Assembly: GCA_038229415.1 (NCBI GenBank)
Contig: JBBROM010000003.1
Location: 1 to 64,000, forward strand
Reading direction: 5' to 3'
Length of the DNA: 64,000 bases
Origin: JANXUR01 sp038229415
GTDB lineage: Bacteria; Acidobacteriota; Terriglobia; Terriglobales; Acidobacteriaceae
Part shown: positions 55,671 to 64,000 of the stretch, piece by piece
Layout of the letters: every line of letters starts with the position of its first letter
Numbering within the stretch: position 1 is the first letter of the stretch
Program-made: the position numbers and the translations under genes
Notes under the pieces: model-generated
The model's input: only the letters and a program-made list of their open reading frames with translations
Database searches by the model: none
Told to the model about the DNA's origin: nothing

Positions 55671-57662
55671 TTACAAAATCACCCGCTCATCGCCCACTCT
55701 TCGCGTCACTCGCTCGCGGTCAAGCCACTCAAGCAACGGAATCGCGTACTTCCGTGACACGCCTGTCATGTCCTTGAACTTCGTTACATCCATCTTCGTC
55801 ACTGCATTCGCAGACGCGCCCGGCTTCAACGCTCGTACCTTTTCCCGTAACTCCTCCAGCGACTTGCCATAAAAGACCAGGTCATCCGTCACCTTGACCA
55901 GCGTCTTCTCGCGCAGCATCAGCGTGACGATCTTCTGCGCGCGAACCTTATCTACCTTCAATCCCGCCAGTACTTCCTTCAACGCGGGAACCTGCAATCC
56001 CGCGGACGCAAACGCTCTTTCTATCACTGTGCGTGCTTCGGCCTCGTCGTCCTTCATCTGCACGCCGCGACCGGCCACGTGCACTACTTCGCCCGACTGC
56101 GCCAGTTTGCCTGCGCGAACTAGCGCCGCCAACGTAAACGTGAACACCGCCGCAGGCGCACCCAACTTTTCTTCCAGCTCGCCGCGTCCCATCCCCGCCA
56201 CCAGAGGATTCGACTCGTGGAATGCTCGCACTGCTTTCAACATGGTTTCCGCGAGCTGCTTGAAAGCCGCAGCGTCGAGCCACAACTCGCCCGCCTGCAC
56301 CGCCGTGCGCGCTTCCAGCAGCGCCGCCGCCAGCGATTCGACCTGCTCGCCCCGCCATCCAGTCTCGGCGACCGCCTGCGCCGCACTCAGGCCACCCGCG
56401 CCCCGTCGCGCAATTCGCGCCGCCAGCTTTTGCTCCGGAGTTCCATCCGCCAACGCACTCAACCACGCCGCGCGTTCCGTTTTCGAGCCCGACGATTTCG
56501 TCGTGGAAGGCAGCGGGTGCGCGTCCACTACCTCGCCGCCACCGATCGTAACCACAGGAGAAAACTGCCGCAGAATAAACCGGTCACCCGGCAGCAGTAA
56601 AACGGGTTCGGAAAGCCGCAACTGTACCAGCGCGTCGTTCCCCGGAGCCACTGTCTTCCCTTCGCCGCTGGAAGAAGAAATCACATGCACCTCGGCCATC
56701 TGCTCGCCTGCATACGCATGGAAGTGAACCTTGGCGCGATGCTTTAGCGGTTTGGCTGACGCCAGCAGGTGCAGCTTCACGTCGAGTCTTTGCGACGCGA
56801 TGAAAGTATCGGGCGTCGCCAGCATCATGCCGCGCGCCAGCTCGTCCACGCTGACTCCGGCCAGGTTTAGCGCTGTGCGTTCACCCGCTCGCGCTCTATC
56901 GGACGCCGCGCTATGCACCTGCACTCCGCGCACTCGCACTCGCCGCGATGCCCCCGGTGACGGGAATATTTCCAGCTCACTTTCTTTCGCAACCGTGCCG
57001 GCGATCAGCGTTCCGGTGACAACAGTGCCGAAGCCCTTCATCGTGAAGACGCGGTCAACCGGCAGTCGGGCGAAGGCCGCCGCATCTTTCGCGGAGGCTT
57101 CGCTCGCTATCCGGGCCAGCGCCTGCTTCAACTCTGCGATGCCCAATCCGTCCGCGCCCGCAATTGTGCTGACGGGAATGATTGGCGCGCGCGGTAGTCC
57201 GTCTTTCGCGTCAAGCACAGTCGCATCCAGAAACGTGCCGCGCACAAACTCTTCCACCTCCAACCGCACTACGTCGAGCGACTCGGCGTCCACCAAATCG
57301 GCCTTGGTCAGCACCGTGATTCCGCGCGCAATTCCCAGCAGGCGGCAGATGTCGAAGTGTTCGCGCGTCTGCGGCATCACGCCCTCGTCCGCTGCGATGA
57401 CGAATAGCACAAGGTCAATCCCGCCAATGCCAGCCAGCATGTTGCGCACAAAGCGCTCGTGTCCGGGGACGTCCACAAACCCCAGCCGCAACGCCTCGCC
57501 ACTCGGGGTCGCCAGCTCCAGGTTGGCGAATCCCAGGTCAATGGTGATGCCGCGCCGCTTCTCTTCTTCCAGCCGGTCGGCATCCATCCCGGTCAGCGCC
57601 TTCACCAGCGACGTCTTCCCGTGATCAATATGCCCAGCCGTGCCCACAATGACGGATTTCAT
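55671..57662 (-). CDS. selB: Selenocysteine-specific translation elongation factor SelB
   Basis: 663 residues. It opens with the GTPase domain (IVGTAGHIDHGKTSLVKAL, DVPGHE, TKAD), then EF-Tu-like beta-barrels (VDRVFTMKGFGTVVTGTL and following) and three to four winged-helix domains in the C-terminal 280 residues, which bind the SECIS hairpin of selenoprotein mRNA. It delivers selenocysteyl-tRNA to UGA. selA, selD, tRNA-Sec and any selenoprotein gene are not in the window. The start ATG 57662 (MKSVIVGTAGHIDHG) is well placed. A 14-bp inverted repeat lies just upstream. Confidence 0.95.
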   Translation of the reverse strand: MKSVIVGTAGHIDHGKTSLVKALTGMDADRLEEEKRRGITIDLGFANLELATPSGEALRLGFVDVPGHERFVRNMLAGIGGIDLVLFVIAADEGVMPQTREHFDICRLLGIARGITVLTKADLVDAESLDVVRLEVEEFVRGTFLDATVLDAKDGLPRAPIIPVSTIAGADGLGIAELKQALARIASEASAKDAAAFARLPVDRVFTMKGFGTVVTGTLIAGTVAKESELEIFPSPGASRRVRVRGVQVHSAASDRARAGERTALNLAGVSVDELARGMMLATPDTFIASQRLDVKLHLLASAKPLKHRAKVHFHAYAGEQMAEVHVISSSSGEGKTVAPGNDALVQLRLSEPVLLLPGDRFILRQFSPVVTIGGGEVVDAHPLPSTTKSSGSKTERAAWLSALADGTPEQKLAARIARRGAGGLSAAQAVAETGWRGEQVESLAAALLEARTAVQAGELWLDAAAFKQLAETMLKAVRAFHESNPLVAGMGRGELEEKLGAPAAVFTFTLAALVRAGKLAQSGEVVHVAGRGVQMKDDEAEARTVIERAFASAGLQVPALKEVLAGLKVDKVRAQKIVTLMLREKTLVKVTDDLVFYGKSLEELREKVRALKPGASANAVTKMDVTKFKDMTGVSRKYAIPLLEWLDRERVTRRVGDERVIL

Positions 57663-57671
57663 CGTGCCTAG

Positions 57672-57748
57672 TGTAGCGCGAGGGCCAGCTTCCTAAGCGG
57701 AGGCCGAATGGGCCGCTACTCCCGGCACTTGACAGCCCTCGCGCTACA
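57672..57748. repeat. Inverted repeat element upstream of selB
   Basis: TGTAGCGCGAGGGC (57672-57685) is perfectly complementary to GCCCTCGCGCTACA (57735-57748). Inside, AGCGG (57696-57700) pairs with CCGCT. It has the form of a short dispersed palindromic element. No gene overlaps it; it lies about 10 bp upstream of the selB start on the other strand. Confidence 0.55.
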
Positions 57749-57793
57749 GGACTATTACTTTCGGTTAGCATTAGAGCAAGGGGAGAGTTGCGC

Positions 57794-58491
57794 TTGTCAA
57801 TCAGTCGTTCACGGATTTTGGAAATACCCGAGCCGTATCGGCCCGGTCTTGCAATTCTGGCGAACCTCTCCAGCACATCATTTGCAGAAGTTCGAGAGGC
57901 ACTCCAGCGCGCTCCGGATCGACGAATGGCAAAGAACTGGGCGCTTGGATCACACCTGAGATCAAGAGCCTGGATTCGGATGGTGTCTCCAAGGTTGTTG
58001 ACGCACTGACGTCGCTGTACCGTCTTCGTGTCAAGATGGGTATGTCGTCGGTGGGCGTAGCGAAAGACGTGGTAACAACGATGCGCGAGAGTGGGCGTCC
58101 GGAGCTCCACGTCTCGCCGGAAATTGAATCGTCCGTCGTGGAGCGGTTGTCGGAGCTGCTTGAACTCAAAGCGCTTAACATTCTTGAGACAAAGGCTGAG
58201 GAGTTAAAGTCGGAGTACGAGCATACCTTCTGCGACTGCAGAATATTCACGGACTTAAGACCAGTTTTCGGGGGTAACCCACAAGAGTCTCCATCCGCAA
58301 TGCTGCTCGTTCATATGCTAAGGATGGGTTATCACGATTCGAACGAGAATCGGCACAAGGAGTTCCATATTGCCCTCGACTCTAGCGATTTGTTTGCGCT
58401 GAAAGAGGCGATCGAACGTGCGGAAACAAAAGCGAAGAGCCTGAAGGCTTCTCTTGAAGCTGCTGGAATAAAGTCTTTGGATTTGACCTAA
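57794..58491 (+). pseudogene. Frameshifted gene A of unknown accessory cassette
   Basis: TTG 57794 (AAGGGGAG 7 nt upstream) opens SISRSRILEIPEPYRPGLAI and continues to DRRMAK near 57935. The frame then changes: the sequence reads on as ELGAWITPEIKSLDSDG only if one base is added at about 57937-57943 (GCAAAGAACTGG), and is open to 58491. The reconstructed protein is about 232 residues: a helical N-terminal domain, then a domain with HTFCDCRIFTDLRPVFG. I recognise it only as an uncharacterised conserved protein. Either it is a recent mutation, a sequencing error, or programmed frameshifting. It is followed after 4 bp by gene B. Confidence 0.65.
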
Positions 58492-58495
58492 GCCT

Positions 58496-59002
58496 ATGGT
58501 TATTGCATATCAGCCTGATGTAGATATTGTGTCGAGAAAGATGGACGGGTGGGTTGTTTTGCCGTCCCTTCCAGCGAAAAACCTGCCTCCGAGTTCGTGT
58601 GATGTCGAGTTGGCCGCCTGGTTGGCGTCTGATCAGACTCGCGAGTATTTGAGAGTTACGCTGCCGAAGCGAGTTTTCGTTCGAGCAGAACCTCACTCCG
58701 CCACTTTGACCGATCGCTTCCTCACCCAAGCAAGAAAGTGGGACGATGAAACGAGCCACCTCTCATCTCCGATGCAGCGGATGATGCATCCGAGCTATCA
58801 GGCAATCCTTGGGATGGCAAATGAGAATCCCAGCGAGATGGTTTTCCTGCTAATCAAGGATATGAAAGAGAATCGAAGGGAATGGTTTTGGGCTCTGAGT
58901 TATTTGACGCAGGAGAACCCTATCAAACCTGAAGATGCCGGGCGGATGGACAAGATGATCGATGAGTGGGTGCGCTGGGGGAAAGCGAGGCATCGACCCT
59001 AA
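58496..59002 (+). CDS. Gene B of accessory cassette, unknown function
   Basis: 168 residues from ATG 58496, 4 bp after gene A. It is intact: MVIAYQPDVDIVSRKMDGWV, then LPSLPAKNLPPSSCDVELAAWLASDQTREYL and a more helical C-terminus (LLIKDMKENRREWFWALSYLTQENP). No signal or membrane segment, so it is probably cytoplasmic. No family name is claimed. Gene C starts at GTG 59003 immediately after the TAA at 59000-59002, so all three would be translated as a unit. Base composition is lower in GC than the flanking purL and selB, which suggests acquisition. Confidence 0.72.
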   Translation: MVIAYQPDVDIVSRKMDGWVVLPSLPAKNLPPSSCDVELAAWLASDQTREYLRVTLPKRVFVRAEPHSATLTDRFLTQARKWDDETSHLSSPMQRMMHPSYQAILGMANENPSEMVFLLIKDMKENRREWFWALSYLTQENPIKPEDAGRMDKMIDEWVRWGKARHRP

Positions 59003-59588
59003 GTGGCACTTGTTTATCGACCGACCCGCACTGTCTGTGCTCATATTCTCCCGCACTTTCCAAACCTGCGAAAAGCTGATTGGCGAATTAGGAGCCCTTG
59101 GAACGACGCGTATCAGTGCATCGCTTGGGCAGCATTCTACGACGACCGCCACATGTGGCCAAACCGTTTCTATACGTGGTTCCCGGGCTGTCCATTGTTC
59201 AAAATCGACACGATGACTCCGCTGGAATACTTTATCCGAGGATTTGCTGTAGTTTGGGTATCGGCCCTGTGCAAGCCGCGGGTTTGAGTTTGGTGTCCAA
59301 AAAGTCGCGATCTATGCCAACGCAGATGGGATAACCCACATGGCACGGCAGTATTATCTCGGTCGAGGATGGCTCAGCAAGCTCGGGAAAAACGAAGATA
59401 TTTTCCATAGAAGGCTCGAGGATATTGAGGGAGACATGTCCCCGCTTAGTGGACAATACGGCCGAGTTGTCCAAGTGCTAAGGCGAAACTGGCTGGATGC
59501 CGTCCGACATGGTTGTGTGTTTCGGACTCTGAAGATTGCCGCTAGGTTGCGGGCCTACCGGCGCCAGAATCGCTGGGAACAGCCGTGA
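59003..59588 (+). pseudogene. Frameshifted gene C of accessory cassette (DUF7689-like)
   Basis: GTG 59003 gives MALVYRPTRTVCAHI and a conserved WNDAYQCIAWAAFYDDRHMWP segment, recognised from memory as DUF7689-like, up to FIRGFAV near 59246. The frame then ends at 59287, but in the next frame FGYRPCASRGFEFGVQKVAIY, MARQYYLGRGWLSKLGKNEDI and YGRVVQVLRRN continue the family pattern to 59588. One base too many lies near 59247-59255. About 195 residues if corrected. Function unknown. Both this and gene A are broken by single-base shifts, which points to decay or assembly error rather than chance. Confidence 0.65.
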
Positions 59589-59664
59589 TGCCGGGTCTTC
59601 CGCAAAAGAAGCGAATCCTCGAACCGCCAACCCGCTACAATAGTATTTCCAGCCCACAATTCCT

Positions 59665-62010
59665 ATGCCCAACGCGACCATTGCCGCTCCCGCTGCCATT
59701 ACCCCGCAACTGCTCAAGGACCACGGCATCACGCCCGACGAGTACGCCCGCATCGAAGCCGCGCTGGGGCGTGTGCCCACGCTCACCGAACTCGGCATCT
59801 ACAGCGTGATGTGGAGCGAGCACTGCTCCTACAAATCGTCGCGCGTCCACCTGAAACGGCTGCCCACCAAGAGCGCGCGCGTGGTGCAGGGGCCGGGCGA
59901 AAACGCCGGCATCATTGACATTGGCGACGGCTGGGCCTGCGCCTTCAAGATCGAGTCGCACAATCATCCATCGTTCATCGAGCCGTTTCAGGGCGCGGCC
60001 ACCGGCGTTGGCGGCATTTTGCGCGACATCTTCACCATGGGCGCGCGGCCTGTCGCGGTGATGGATTCGCTGCGCTTCGGCCCCGTCTCCGCCGAGAGCG
60101 TCGGCCATCGCAAGGTGGACTCCGCGACGATCCATCGCAACCACTCGATTCTCGATGGCGTGGTGCGCGGCGTAGCCAGCTACGGCAATTGCTTTGGCGT
60201 GCCCAACGTCGGCGGTGAGGTCAAGTTTGAGTACTGCTACTCGGGCAATCCGCTAGTGAACGCGTTTGCGCTCGGTCTGGTGAAGATTGACGAGATCTTT
60301 TACGCCAAGGCCGCGGGCGTGGGTAATCCCGTGATTTATGTCGGTTCGAAGACGGGCCGCGACGGCATCCACGGCGCGACGATGGCCAGCGAAGAGTTCA
60401 GTGAAGGCAGCGAAGCGAAGCGTCCCAACGTGCAGGTTGGCGACCCCTTCATGGAAAAGCTGCTGCTCGAGGCCTGCCTTGAAGCGATGCAGACGGGCGC
60501 GATCGTCGGCATTCAGGACATGGGCGCGGCGGGCCTCACCTGCTCCACCTGCGAGATGGGCGCGCGCGGCGAAGTCGGCATTGAGATTGAGCTTGACTGC
60601 GTGCCGCAACGCGAAACCGGCATGAACTCGTACGAGATCATGCTCAGCGAGTCGCAGGAGCGGATGCTGCTGGTGGCCGAAAAAGGCCGCGAGGAAGAAG
60701 TCTTCGCCGTCTTCCGCAAGTGGGGGCTCGATGCGGTCACCGTCGGCGTCGTCGTCGCCGAAAATCGCCTGCGGGTGTTTGAGCACGGCCAGCTCGTCGC
60801 TGATATCCCTAACACTTCGCTTACGGACGATGCGCCGCTCTATCATCGCCCGATTGCGGCTTGGCAACCGCCAGTGCCGCGCGAAAAGCCGGACCACATT
60901 CAGCTCAACGGCAGCGGCGACCAGACCGCTGCGCTCAAGCGCATGCTCGCCGCGTCGAACATCAGCAGCAAGCGGCTGGTGTGGCAGCAGTATGACTCCA
61001 TGGTGCAGACGAACACTGCCGAAGGCCCCGGTGGCGGCGATGCGGGCGTGATCCGCATCAAGGGCACCAATCGCGGGCTGGCCATGGCGCTCGACGGCAA
61101 CGGGCGCTGGTGCTATCTCGACCCGAGGCTGGGTGCAATGCACGCCGTAGCAGAGGCTTGTCGCAACGTGGTTTGCTCGGGTGCGCTGCCGGTAGCCGCG
61201 ACCAACTGCCTGAACTTTGCGAATCCGGAGAAGCCCGAAATCATGGGCCAGCTTTCGGCCGCGATTGATGGCATGTCTGAAGCTTGCGTGGCGCTGGAAA
61301 CGCCGATTACCGGAGGCAACGTCAGCCTGTATAACGAAACCCTCGGCGAGGGGATTTATCCCACTCCGGTGATGGGGATTGTGGGCATTATCGAAGACGT
61401 GAGCCAACTGACCCACATGCACTTCACCAAGCCGGGCCAGGCAGTGGTGCTGCTGAGTACCGGCACCGCATCTAACCCTACAGATGCAGAACGCGAGTTC
61501 GGCTCCTCGGACTACGCCAAAGAAGTCCTCGGTGCACTTTGGGGTACCCCGCCCGCGCTCGATCTCGCAGCGGAAGTCCGCCTGCAACGCTGCCTGCTGG
61601 CCCTGATCGCCGAACGCGACCCCGATGGCGCGCAACTCATTGATTCTGCACACGATTGCACCGAGGGCGGCATTGCTGTGGCGTTAGCTGAATGCGGGTT
61701 CCGTAACGATGTCGGCGCGCGTGTCGAGCTAGCGGGGAACGGACTGCCGCTGGCAGTCGTGCTTTTCGGCGAAACCGCCAGCCGAATTTTGCTAACTTGC
61801 GACTTATCTGGGGTGAAGCGAATCGAACAAGTAGCGGTAAAATACTCGCTCGCCGTTACCACGCTCGGCGAAACCGTGGCGGATCGTCTGGAAATTTCCG
61901 TGGATGGCAAGACGGTGGTCTCGGCAGTAATTGCATTGCTGCGCGATTCGTTTGAAACGGCTCTGCCTGCGGCGATGGCTGCCGATGGTGCTCTTGTAGG
62001 CGCGGACTAG
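59665..62010 (+). CDS. purL: Phosphoribosylformylglycinamidine synthase subunit PurL
   Basis: 781 residues, the small (non-fused) PurL. LLKDHGITPDEYARIEAALGRVPTLTELGIYSVMWSEHCSYKSS, KIESHNHPSFIEPFQGAATGVGGILRDIFTMGARPVA and GGGDAGVIRIKGTNRGLA are diagnostic. With PurQ and PurS (not in the window) it converts FGAR to FGAM in purine synthesis. ATG 59665 starts MPNATIAAPAAITPQLLKDHG; the first 12 residues are poorly conserved. purF follows after 103 bp, a usual partnership. Confidence 0.97.
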   Translation: MPNATIAAPAAITPQLLKDHGITPDEYARIEAALGRVPTLTELGIYSVMWSEHCSYKSSRVHLKRLPTKSARVVQGPGENAGIIDIGDGWACAFKIESHNHPSFIEPFQGAATGVGGILRDIFTMGARPVAVMDSLRFGPVSAESVGHRKVDSATIHRNHSILDGVVRGVASYGNCFGVPNVGGEVKFEYCYSGNPLVNAFALGLVKIDEIFYAKAAGVGNPVIYVGSKTGRDGIHGATMASEEFSEGSEAKRPNVQVGDPFMEKLLLEACLEAMQTGAIVGIQDMGAAGLTCSTCEMGARGEVGIEIELDCVPQRETGMNSYEIMLSESQERMLLVAEKGREEEVFAVFRKWGLDAVTVGVVVAENRLRVFEHGQLVADIPNTSLTDDAPLYHRPIAAWQPPVPREKPDHIQLNGSGDQTAALKRMLAASNISSKRLVWQQYDSMVQTNTAEGPGGGDAGVIRIKGTNRGLAMALDGNGRWCYLDPRLGAMHAVAEACRNVVCSGALPVAATNCLNFANPEKPEIMGQLSAAIDGMSEACVALETPITGGNVSLYNETLGEGIYPTPVMGIVGIIEDVSQLTHMHFTKPGQAVVLLSTGTASNPTDAEREFGSSDYAKEVLGALWGTPPALDLAAEVRLQRCLLALIAERDPDGAQLIDSAHDCTEGGIAVALAECGFRNDVGARVELAGNGLPLAVVLFGETASRILLTCDLSGVKRIEQVAVKYSLAVTTLGETVADRLEISVDGKTVVSAVIALLRDSFETALPAAMAADGALVGAD

Positions 62011-62113
62011 CTTCCGTGTGAGTTGGTTCCTCCGCTGTGGTCGTTGGCAGCGGTACACTTCCTTTTTGGCGTGCCGGTGCGTCCGCAAGTCCGGCAGAAG
62101 GTGGATTCGAACT

Positions 62114-63607
62114 ATGACGATGCCCACGGATTTTCCGAGCCTTGCTGCCGACGAGATTGTTGAAACCGGGGAAGCGGTATACGTCGGGGACGACAAACTC
62201 CACGAAGAGTGCGGCGTCGTAGCCATCTTCAACCATCCTGACGCCGCGACCCTCGCCTACCTCGGGCTGCACGCATTACAGCATCGTGGGCAGGAGTCCG
62301 CAGGCATCGTCACCTCGCATCGGGGACAACTGCGCCAGCACAAGCAAATGGGCCACGTGGCAGAAATTTTCGGCGGCGACGTGCTGAAAAAAATTCAGGG
62401 CACACTCTCCATCGGCCACACCCGCTATTCCACAGCCGGCGACTCTGCCCTGCTGAACGCCCAGCCGATCATGGTGCAGTCGAACAAAGGCATGATCGCC
62501 GTGGCACACAACGGCAATCTGGTGAATGCCGCGTCCATGCGGAGGAGGCTGGAAAAAAACGGCTCGATCTTCCAGACCAATAGCGACACCGAGGTGATCG
62601 TTCACCTCATCGCGCTGTCGCGCGAAACGAATTTGCCTAACGCCATTTGCGATGCATTGCGGCGCGTGGAAGGCGCATTTTCATTGGTTATTGTGACGCC
62701 TGATCGCATCTTTGCGGCGCGCGATCCCCGCGGCTTCCGGCCGCTCGCCATGGGCTACATTCCGCACGGCGGCGAAAATATGAAGGATTCCGTCGTCTTC
62801 GCTTCCGAAACTTGCGCTTTTGACCTGATCGATGCGATTTATGTGCGTGACGTGAAGCCCGGCGAAATTGTAGAAGTGAGTGCCGACGGTGCGCAATCGC
62901 ACTTCTTCGAGCCCGCGAAAGAACAGTCGGCTTGCATCTTTGAGCACGTCTACTTTTCGCGGCCCGACAGCATCGTCTTCGGTCGCAGCGTGCATGCCAG
63001 CCGAGAAGCGATGGGGCGCCAACTGGCACGCGAAGCCGGTGTGGATGCCGATTTGGTGGTGCCCGTGCCGGATTCGGGAGTCACCGCAGCCATGGGCTAT
63101 GCCGAGGAAAGTGGCATCCCCTTCCGCTTCGGCCTGATCCGCAACCACTATGTGGGCCGCACGTTTATTGAGCCGGAACAGCGGGTGCGTGACTTCGGCG
63201 TGCGGCTCAAGCTGAACCCGGTGCGCAGCTTGCTGGAAGGTAAGCGTGTGATTTTGATTGACGATTCCCTGGTGCGCGGTACTACCAGCGAAAAGATTGT
63301 ACGACTGATGCGTAACGCCGGAGCCACTGAGGTGCATATGCGCATCTCGTGCCCGCCGACTGTTTCGCCTTGTTATTACGGTGTGGATACGCCGTCGAAA
63401 GATCAGTTAATTGCGGCCAACCACTCGGTGGAAGAGATTCGCAAGAAGATTGGCGCTGACACATTAGCGTATCTTTCGCTCGAAGGTTTGCGCATCTCCT
63501 GTGCCGAGGGCGACAAGACGGCTTACTGCACGTCATGTTACACGGGGAACTACCCCACCGATTGGGTGGATGTGGAGAGCATCGCGACGGCCGGCGCAAG
63601 CCGGTAA
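62114..63607 (+). CDS. purF: Amidophosphoribosyltransferase PurF
   Basis: 497 residues from ATG 62114 (AAGGTGG about 9 nt upstream); an ATG at 62120 also works. About 30 propeptide-like residues precede the nucleophile in EECGVVAIFNH, so processing is likely, as in Bacillus PurF. The glutamine amidotransferase domain (LGLHALQHRGQESAGI, GHTRYSTAG) is followed by the PRPP domain with VILIDDSLVRGTTSEKIVRLMRNAGA. Cys in CAFDLID, CPPTVSPC and CTSC match the Fe-S type enzyme. It commits PRPP to purine synthesis. It lies 103 bp after purL. Confidence 0.96.
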   Translation: MTMPTDFPSLAADEIVETGEAVYVGDDKLHEECGVVAIFNHPDAATLAYLGLHALQHRGQESAGIVTSHRGQLRQHKQMGHVAEIFGGDVLKKIQGTLSIGHTRYSTAGDSALLNAQPIMVQSNKGMIAVAHNGNLVNAASMRRRLEKNGSIFQTNSDTEVIVHLIALSRETNLPNAICDALRRVEGAFSLVIVTPDRIFAARDPRGFRPLAMGYIPHGGENMKDSVVFASETCAFDLIDAIYVRDVKPGEIVEVSADGAQSHFFEPAKEQSACIFEHVYFSRPDSIVFGRSVHASREAMGRQLAREAGVDADLVVPVPDSGVTAAMGYAEESGIPFRFGLIRNHYVGRTFIEPEQRVRDFGVRLKLNPVRSLLEGKRVILIDDSLVRGTTSEKIVRLMRNAGATEVHMRISCPPTVSPCYYGVDTPSKDQLIAANHSVEEIRKKIGADTLAYLSLEGLRISCAEGDKTAYCTSCYTGNYPTDWVDVESIATAGASR

Positions 63608-63615
63608 CGGAACTG

Positions 63616-64000
63616 CTAAGTTTTTCTCGCCACCGCGACCCGCGGAATTCCCTGTAAGTCGGGGACAATCCGCATCTGGACCCAGCGACCGTCCGAGGCA
63701 ATTAGCTTTCGCATCGGTTCTTCTTGGGTGTAGCCCATCTCCAGCGCGAACCAGCCGTGCTCTTTGAGTACAAAATGCATTTGTGGCAGTAAGCGCTCGA
63801 ATACTTCCATGCCGCTTTCACCGCCGAACAGGGCAACATCGGGTTCATGCTCACGCACTTGGCGTTGCACTCCCAGCGTCTCCTTGCGGCCGATATATGG
63901 GGGATTTCCCGCCACAATGTCTATTGAATCTAAAGCAACGCCGGTAAGTAAGTCGGCCTGCTGAAAGCTAACGTGATCAGTTAGCCCAAGGCGTTCGCTG
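63616..64000 (-). CDS. prmC: Peptide chain release factor methyltransferase PrmC, C-terminal part
   Basis: The 5' end lies beyond the window. The visible 128 residues include VAGNPPYIG, the NPPY active-site motif that binds the glutamine of release factors, then HEPDVALFGG and LEMGYTQEEPMRKL. It methylates the GGQ glutamine of RF1 and RF2 using S-adenosylmethionine. Stop TAG at 63618-63616, 8 bp from the convergent purF stop. Identification as PrmC (HemK) rather than another N5-glutamine methyltransferase (PrmB) rests on NPPYIG and DVALFGG. Confidence 0.88.
   Translation of the reverse strand, partial: SERLGLTDHVSFQQADLLTGVALDSIDIVAGNPPYIGRKETLGVQRQVREHEPDVALFGGESGMEVFERLLPQMHFVLKEHGWFALEMGYTQEEPMRKLIASDGRWVQMRIVPDLQGIPRVAVARKT

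Overview
The window looks like a chromosomal piece of an acidobacterium, probably near Terriglobales (Koribacter-type). This is inferred from moderately high GC, the ribosomal-protein/RNA-polymerase cluster with an RpoB that carries an extra cysteine-rich insertion, many secreted proteins combining carboxypeptidase-regulatory-like folds with TPRs, and a cytochrome b/Rieske operon with c-type cytochromes. No phage, insertion sequence, CRISPR array or rRNA was seen. All calls are from reading the sequence and its translations; no database search was possible.

Layout. 1-13515 (+): end of tuf, rpmG, tRNA-Trp, secE, nusG, rplK, rplA, rplJ, rplL, rpoB, rpoC, the core translation/transcription cluster, with hairpin-rich gaps before rpoB and before rpoC. 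13586-16498 (+): a YihY/BrkB-type membrane protein, pyruvate kinase and a small possible monooxygenase-fold protein. 16531-19632: a rhomboid protease (-), then a divergent LysW-like carrier with a poly-Asp tail, two small secreted beta-sandwich proteins and a methyltransferase. 19785-23817 (+): two tandem, homologous secreted TPR proteins. 23847-27735 (-): a respiratory operon (outer-membrane barrel with one haem site, monohaem cytochrome c, Rieske protein, cytochrome b fused to cytochrome c), divergent from a Crp/Fnr regulator at 28063. The intergenic region holds two Crp-type palindromes 22 bp apart.

28887-38873: ribosomal protein S1 (-), HIT hydrolase (+), a small unknown (-), DNA ligase (-), secreted TPR protein (-), lipid kinase, a YdjM/DUF457-like membrane protein and a DUF6580-like membrane protein (+). 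38948-45258 (-): DedA-like protein, molybdenum cofactor genes (mog/moaB, moaC, moeA), a secreted TPR protein, and queC, queE, queD, the arm of queuosine synthesis that makes preQ0. 45417-50112: a lipoprotein (+), a DinG-type helicase (-) and der (+). 50178-57662 (-): a polytopic membrane protein, two coupled MacB/FtsX-type permeases without ATPase, trmFO and selB.

57794-59588 (+) is a tight three-gene accessory cassette of unknown function. Its first and third genes each need one frame correction to read through. Housekeeping genes resume with purL and purF (+) and the 3' part of prmC (-) at the window end.

Most of the window is ordinary housekeeping sequence. The parts most worth a second look are the decaying cassette at 57.8-59.6 kb, the LysW-like poly-Asp protein, the respiratory operon with its matching regulator/operator pair and apparent CTG start, and the cysteine-rich RpoB insertion.
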